From Sphagnum magellanicum (lineage: Eukaryota; Streptophyta; Sphagnopsida; Sphagnales; Sphagnaceae): a stretch of 64,000 nt of DNA. Location of the stretch: the NCBI GenBank assembly GCA_021904315.1, contig CM038917.1:15050041-15114040 (forward strand), read 5' to 3'. Below are positions 59,795 to 64,000 of this stretch, piece by piece (position 1 is the first letter of the stretch; each line of letters starts with the position of its first letter). A program made the translations under genes and the position numbers. A model generated the notes under the pieces. That model had not been told where the DNA came from. It did not search any database and worked only from the letters and a program-made list of their open reading frames with translations.

Positions 59795-60950
59795 CACTAC
59801 TAGAAAACTTGGTATTTTTTTACTAGCAAATCTAGTAAAAAAATACCCAATTTGAACATGCATAAAAAAGACCATTCAATCATTTTGGACAAGTCAATTT
59901 CGACATGTCCGTTGTGACCGAGGTGGTATTTTTGACTAGCAGAGTATGGACCATTTGATTGATCATTTTGACTCATCAATTTTTGTCAATTTTTTTTATT
60001 TCACATGTTTATTTCAACACTTCACTATAAGACTATGAAATATGAAAGTAGGTAGGTTGTAGGAGATAGGTGGGTGGGTGGGTGGGTAGGTAAATAGGTG
60101 GGTAGGTAGTATATATGTAGGTGGGTGGGTATGTAGGTACGTAATACATGTATGTAAGTAGGTGTGTGGGTAGGTAGGTAGGTAGTACATCGATATAGGT
60201 GAGTGGGTGGGTAGGTAAGTAAATAGTTAATATGTAGGTAGGTTGTAGGTGGGTGGATAAATAAATAAATAGTACATCTAGGTGGGTGGGTGGGTGGGTA
60301 TACAAATAGGTAGGTAGTTAATATGTAGGTAGGTTATAGGTGGGTGGATCGGTAGGTAGGTAGTACATATAGGCAGGTAGGTGGGTGGATGGGTAGTTAA
60401 TATGTAAATAGGTTATAGGTGGGTGGACAGGTAGGTAGGTAGTACATATAGGCAGGTAGGTGGGTGGGTGCGTAGCTAGGTAGGTAGATAGGTATTTAAT
60501 ACATAGGTAGGTTATAGGTGGGTGGATATGTAAATAAGTAGGTAGGTAGGTAGGTAATACATCTAGGTAGGTAGGTAATATGTAGGTAGGTAGGTGGGTG
60601 GGTTGGTAGGAAGGTATGTAGGTTATAAAATTGTAAGTGGGAAGTAGGAGGTGGGTATGTAATAGGCATAAGATGTCACATTTGACTAAAGAACATTGGT
60701 CATTTTGACTAATGATGTCAATTTTTTATGTTCAATTTGATTAAATGTTTCATTTGACCAAAACCCATTAACCATTTTGACTAAGGTTGTTTAACTTAAC
60801 TAAATGTATTGGTCAAAAAAATCATTTTAGTCAAGTTGATTGGTCAAAAATACATGTTTCGAGCTTCTAATCAAAATGGACATGTCCATTAGTACAAAAG
60901 GACTAGTTAATCAACTTGAACCATTTGAAAAATCAAGTTTTGTAATAGTG
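59795..60950. mobile_element. Non-autonomous CACTA-type DNA transposon
   Basis: The left end CACTACTAGAAAACTTGGTA and the right end (reverse complement CACTATTACAAAACTTGATT) form terminal inverted repeats starting with CACTA. The element is flanked by a 3-bp duplication, ATT, at 59792-59794 and 60951-60953. Subterminal copies of TTTTGACTA / GACATGTCC occur on both sides, as is typical for CACTA elements. It carries no transposase; most of the interior is a GTAGG-rich minisatellite. The gypsy chromodomain frame resumes right after it, so it inserted into that retrotransposon. Confidence 0.85.
60040..60660. repeat. GTAGGTGGGTGGGTAGG minisatellite inside the CACTA element
   Basis: GTAGG / GTGGG tetra- and pentamer units are organised in larger units of 60-110 bp. 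Each includes TTATAGGTGGGTGGA followed by TAGGTAGTACAT (about 60240, 60335 and 60412). The G-rich strand is the plus strand. Confidence 0.85.
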
Positions 60951-61467
60951 ATTGTTTGTTCAAAGTGACTAAAAATTATATCGAAAGCAAAAGGTGCAAC
61001 AAAATGTGAATGCCATTGAACATAGGCTTGTAACCAAAATCAAACATACCTTACGGACAAAGAATATTTGGGTAAATACATAAGGAGGCAATGTGGATGA
61101 AACATGTTCATTTAAAGCATTTGCCTAACACGATGGCCAAATTTGAACAAGAACGGGTGCACAAACTTATAATGAAAAGAGCACACGAAAGAAAAAACCC
61201 CCACCTAAAGAAGCCTAAGTGTTATTGAGGGCATCAACCCCTTTAAAGTGAGGGAAAATACCAACAACAAATACAACAAACCTTGTGGACCTACAAGGGG
61301 TTAAGGGTTCTTGAAGGCTTGGTTATATAGTAGCAAGAAGGTTAAGGTTCATAGGAATAGAAGTGGCTAAGAAAGGTGAGGAGGTGAAAACCAACAAAAA
61401 TGGAGTTAAAATCAAACTCAAATAAAAAACTTTAAAGGTCAACTAGGTGAGATCAAAATAGTGGTGT

Positions 61468-61997
61468 TGTTAAGGCCACCCGGTGAACTATCAAATTTTG
61501 AAAGGAATAAAATAAAGGAGTAGAAGATAAAATCTTGTTACTACTTTTAAATAAGGAAAGTGCTTCGACACAACATGAACTATCAAATTTTAATAGGACA
61601 ACCTCATAAACTTTCTACATAAACAAACCCGAGGCAAATATAAATAAGAATAACTTGTATACAAAAAGATAGAATACTCACAACTATAAAGAGAAAACAA
61701 CACATAAAACTCTACACACATAAGTATGGTAAGAAAAGTTAATTTTATTCATAAAAATATTCCCTTGTACAATCTTTAAAGGTAGAGATCCTTAAGTATC
61801 TCCAAGAAGGAAAGTCATAATGATGGAATAGGCAATTAACCCAATCAAAAAAAATTGGTCCTAAATATAACTTGGTCTAAATTGGTAGTAAAAATTAGTT
61901 TCAATAGAGAAAATTTGATAAATGAATTTCGGTAGGGAAAATTCATTTTGGTAAAAATTTAGTTAAAATCCGGTTTTAATAAAAATTATCTTCAACA
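61468..61997 (-). mobile_element. 3' LTR of minus-strand LTR element (copy 2)
   Basis: The 530-bp LTR begins TGTTGAAGATAATTTT on the minus strand and ends CCTTAACA. The plus-strand left end TGTTAAGGCCACCC is shared with 3125. A polypurine tract lies directly beyond it at 61998-62010. The internal region continues to the right edge of the window. Confidence 0.65.
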
Positions 61998-62010
61998 TCA
62001 TCCCCCTTTC
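61998..62010 (-). promoter_or_regulatory. Polypurine tract of LTR element copy 2
   Basis: On the minus strand this reads GAAAGGGGGATGA, directly before the TGTTGAAG start of the LTR. It matches the tract at 637-650. Confidence 0.55.
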
Positions 62011-62069
62011 TAATTGGGATTACATCCTCATAATTATAGATTATACTCTCTACACTACTCTTCCATTAT

Positions 62070-63300
62070 CATTGTTTACGTTACATCTACAACTTCCTCC
62101 TTAACATCTAATCTTACATCTTGTAATGCGGTAAACAAACTTGGTGCGGTAATAGCAAGGATGGTAATGGATTTTGATTGTGCCAAAATAGCATCCTCAC
62201 CCTCCATATTTGTTCCAACCATCGGAACCATACATTCGTCTTTGACAATGGCACTAAAAAGTGTCAAATCAGTCATGCCACTGGAATGTGCTCCAACTTC
62301 TATAGGGGCATGGGTTTAAATTGGTATAAAGCCTTTTTCTCCACCAAAAAGTCTATAACACTGAAAATAATTCCACTACGGGAAGCCACTTCTAATTTGG
62401 TAAGGTGCGATTCTGATGTAACCACGGAATCCACCTCCATTTGCTTGCCTTCACTTTGCTCCTCACTCCTATGTGTGTTGGATTTATATGTAGATCTAAA
62501 TTGAACTTGTGCTTTGCCAAAATCAAAAGGAGGCATAACTAAGCGAGGCATTACCTTTTGGTAAGTTCTTAATCATAGTTGGTATAGTTCTTCATCCTTT
62601 CGATAAAACACGAACGCCTTTTGGATGAACTCACCCACCTATTCCCTAAGTAGTTCCCATTACTATGCTTGGTTATTCTTGTTCCTTTATTGATAAATGA
62701 GGAGTTATGCCTTCATAAATGCATACTCCATCTTGAGGTTGTCAAAGTCCTCAATCCAATTGTGGTAAATATCAACAAATTCAGCCTTTTGTCACAACAT
62801 CCTCATCTCCGTTTCTAAGGTTCCAAGTTCCTTTAAAACGATCCCCGGATTTTGTTTCATCTCCTCCACATCTAGTTATAACAACCAATTATTTTTGGTA
62901 GACTAGTACAATTCCAGTTGTTGCTTTTGCATTTTTTCGATAAATGTTTTGTTATGGCTTTCCAACCTCTCCACCTTCACCTTTGCCACCTCAAATAGCT
63001 TATCGGTCAAGCTCAAAGATTATTTGATGACCTTCTGATTGGCTTGCTCCTGCTTAAGAATCTACGTTAACATAGCCCATTTCGATTCAATGGAGCCCAA
63101 AATTTTATCGATTTTGGTAAACAAGTTGTGGAGTTTGGATAATTCATTATGGTAGTTGGAAGTTTTGGTTTCTAATTCCTAAACTCTCTTCTTCATGCTT
63201 TTTAAATTCTACAGTTCGGCCTATAGATGTTGAATGGTCAAAACATCATATTAGTTGGCAGTCTATAGTTACCAAAGCTGGCCTTTGAAATGGCTACCTC
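62070..63300 (-). pseudogene. Retroelement-encoded coiled-coil protein remnant
   Basis: A minus-strand frame rich in Glu, Lys and Gln runs from about 63300 to 62070. It includes AEFVDIYHNWIEDFDNLKME (62730-62800), VGEFIQKAFVFYRKDEELYQ (62580-62650), VMPRLVMPPFDFGKAQVQFR (62490-62551) and DVRLDVKEEVVDV (near 62080). The spacing of hydrophobic residues upstream suggests a coiled coil. Interruptions fall mostly at positions read as Gln in context (for example between MKA and LLIYQ, and between LRE and VGEF). It ends just before the polypurine tract, so it is the last gene of LTR copy 2. I do not know a function. Confidence 0.5.
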
Positions 63301-64000
63301 TTGTAGGTTCTTCTATAGCACCTATTATGTAACATCCTTTTCAATTGTGGCTAATTGAAAAGCCTTTGAAATGTTGTCCATGGTTTGGGCAAAATCCCTA
63401 GAATGGAGTAAATGGTCCTACAATAATTACGATGACAATAATACTGAAGGAGCCATTACCATTTTGATTTTCATAAATGGAGGAAAAAGACCACCCCATA
63501 TCGAAAATGACGTATCAAGGGGGTGACGGTCTTTGTTTGCTTCTCATGAAAACTGTGTGGCATAGTTCCATTGTAAACATATTCGTGAGGAGTATCCAAT
63601 GGGTTGGATGAAATAACACCTTATCATGATTACCTCAATGCAATTTACAAAATTTGTCACTAACAATTTTGGGATGGAATTTTCTTTTGTGGATTCCATA
63701 CCAAAACTACTCTGTACCAATTCCAAGCTGAAATGTTTAGAATCTATTTAAGTCAATTATGTGGTGGAATCTACTATCAGATGTTCCATATCAAAATTAT
63801 TCCTAGCTAATTCCATGTTGGAATTTGTTGCTAAACCGAAATCTCCAATTGTTTCACCAAAAAGGTATCATTTGGTGGAATTCCTTCTCTTCAGTTGGTC
63901 TTTACAAAAATTTGATTAACTGGAAATTGTTGCTAGTTCGGTAGTTCAATATTTTAGTTTGTTGATGCTAAAAATATTTTTTCGGTTGACAATGGTTTTT
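63301..64000 (-). mobile_element. Further internal part of LTR element copy 2, unreadable
   Basis: The sequence continues the internal region toward a 5' LTR outside the window. No frame is readable in this part. Confidence 0.35.

Larger units (their letters stand above)
55390..61460 (+). pseudogene. Ty3/gypsy chromovirus-type retrotransposon remnant
   Basis: Domains run in order on the plus strand. The gag core includes RFTLHHLVLKD and MEFLELTQGGWGG (56690-56900). A zinc knuckle, CFNYKKLGHLGKDC (57180-57225), has its second Cys changed to Tyr. The protease end reads FLDAYKIDIL (57600). Reverse transcriptase runs from 57918 (SKAPYELNQKELKELKKQL) through LVLSFGLCNTPSMF to FVIYIDDILVYF (58400-58440), with the YIDD box intact. 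RNase H is at about 58820-59030 (KPFKIHTN, an Asp changed to Asn). Integrase is at 59040-59480 (CKLAKMVPTKT, FIIDDRNAKF). A C-terminal segment is interrupted at VAHPTFHVSKLKF by the CACTA element. The chromodomain continues after it (VNAIEHRLVTKIKHTLRTKN, 61010). Many stops and frame changes. Its own LTRs were not identified. Confidence 0.8.

Noticed and set aside
60033..60305. Pro/Thr-rich open frame on the minus strand (HPPTYL-type repeats)
   Set aside because: It is a translation of the GTAGG/GTGGG array.
1..64000. CRISPR arrays, bacterial operons or plasmid features
   Set aside because: Spliced plant genes, plant transposons and AT-rich non-coding DNA make a prokaryotic origin untenable; no direct-repeat/spacer pattern of CRISPR type was seen.

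Overview
The window reads as nuclear DNA of a land plant with a large, AT-rich, repeat-dense genome. Only two intact-looking host genes are visible in 64 kb, both on the minus strand and both with plant-type exon/intron structure: a laccase (6919-10886, eight coding exons) and an ARF6/ARF8-type auxin response factor (36914-42523, fifteen coding exons). Splicing by eye gives uninterrupted frames of 651 and 884 residues. The mix of transposons, including three Helitron units and a Penelope-like reverse transcriptase, together with low gene density, points to a non-flowering vascular plant or bryophyte rather than a compact angiosperm genome. Nothing here fixes the species.

Layout. 1-3872: remains of a minus-strand LTR retrotransposon (polypurine tract, gag-like remnant, primer-binding site, 5' LTR). 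3985-5164: a decayed PIF/Harbinger transposase. 6919-10886: laccase. 13176-15761: a complete but non-autonomous Helitron with both termini and only a helicase remnant. 16532-16652: a near-perfect foldback. 20265-28510: a large Helitron (Rep plus PIF1-like helicase) with pieces of an alpha/beta-hydrolase gene next to a duplicated copy of its own 5' coding end. 28512-30480: a different Helitron lineage that the former appears to have landed in. 31090-32330: Ty3/gypsy integrase remnant, minus strand. 34794-35740: Penelope-like reverse transcriptase, minus strand. 36914-42523: ARF, with its leader up to about 43.8 kb. 47985-48660: 34-bp minisatellite. 49167-51588: BED/hAT-type transposase remnant. 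About 55400-61460: a Ty3/gypsy chromovirus remnant on the plus strand, interrupted by a small inverted-repeat element and by a 1156-bp CACTA-type element carrying a GTAGG-rich minisatellite. 61468-64000: a second copy of the LTR family seen at the left edge, so the same family sits at both ends of the window.

Two further dispersed non-coding repeat families tie the window together: one centred on AGCCAAATTTGGCT (seven copies, both orientations) and one with CTACC-rich arms (three clear copies). The reading frames of nearly all transposons are broken mainly by C-to-T or G-to-A changes, with Gln, Arg and Trp codons turned into stops, as expected of long-methylated plant DNA.

The two host genes are functionally unrelated: a secreted multicopper oxidase of the cell wall and a nuclear auxin-signalling transcription factor. 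About 26 kb of transposon-derived sequence lies between them. All family assignments are from motif recognition by eye; no database search was run.
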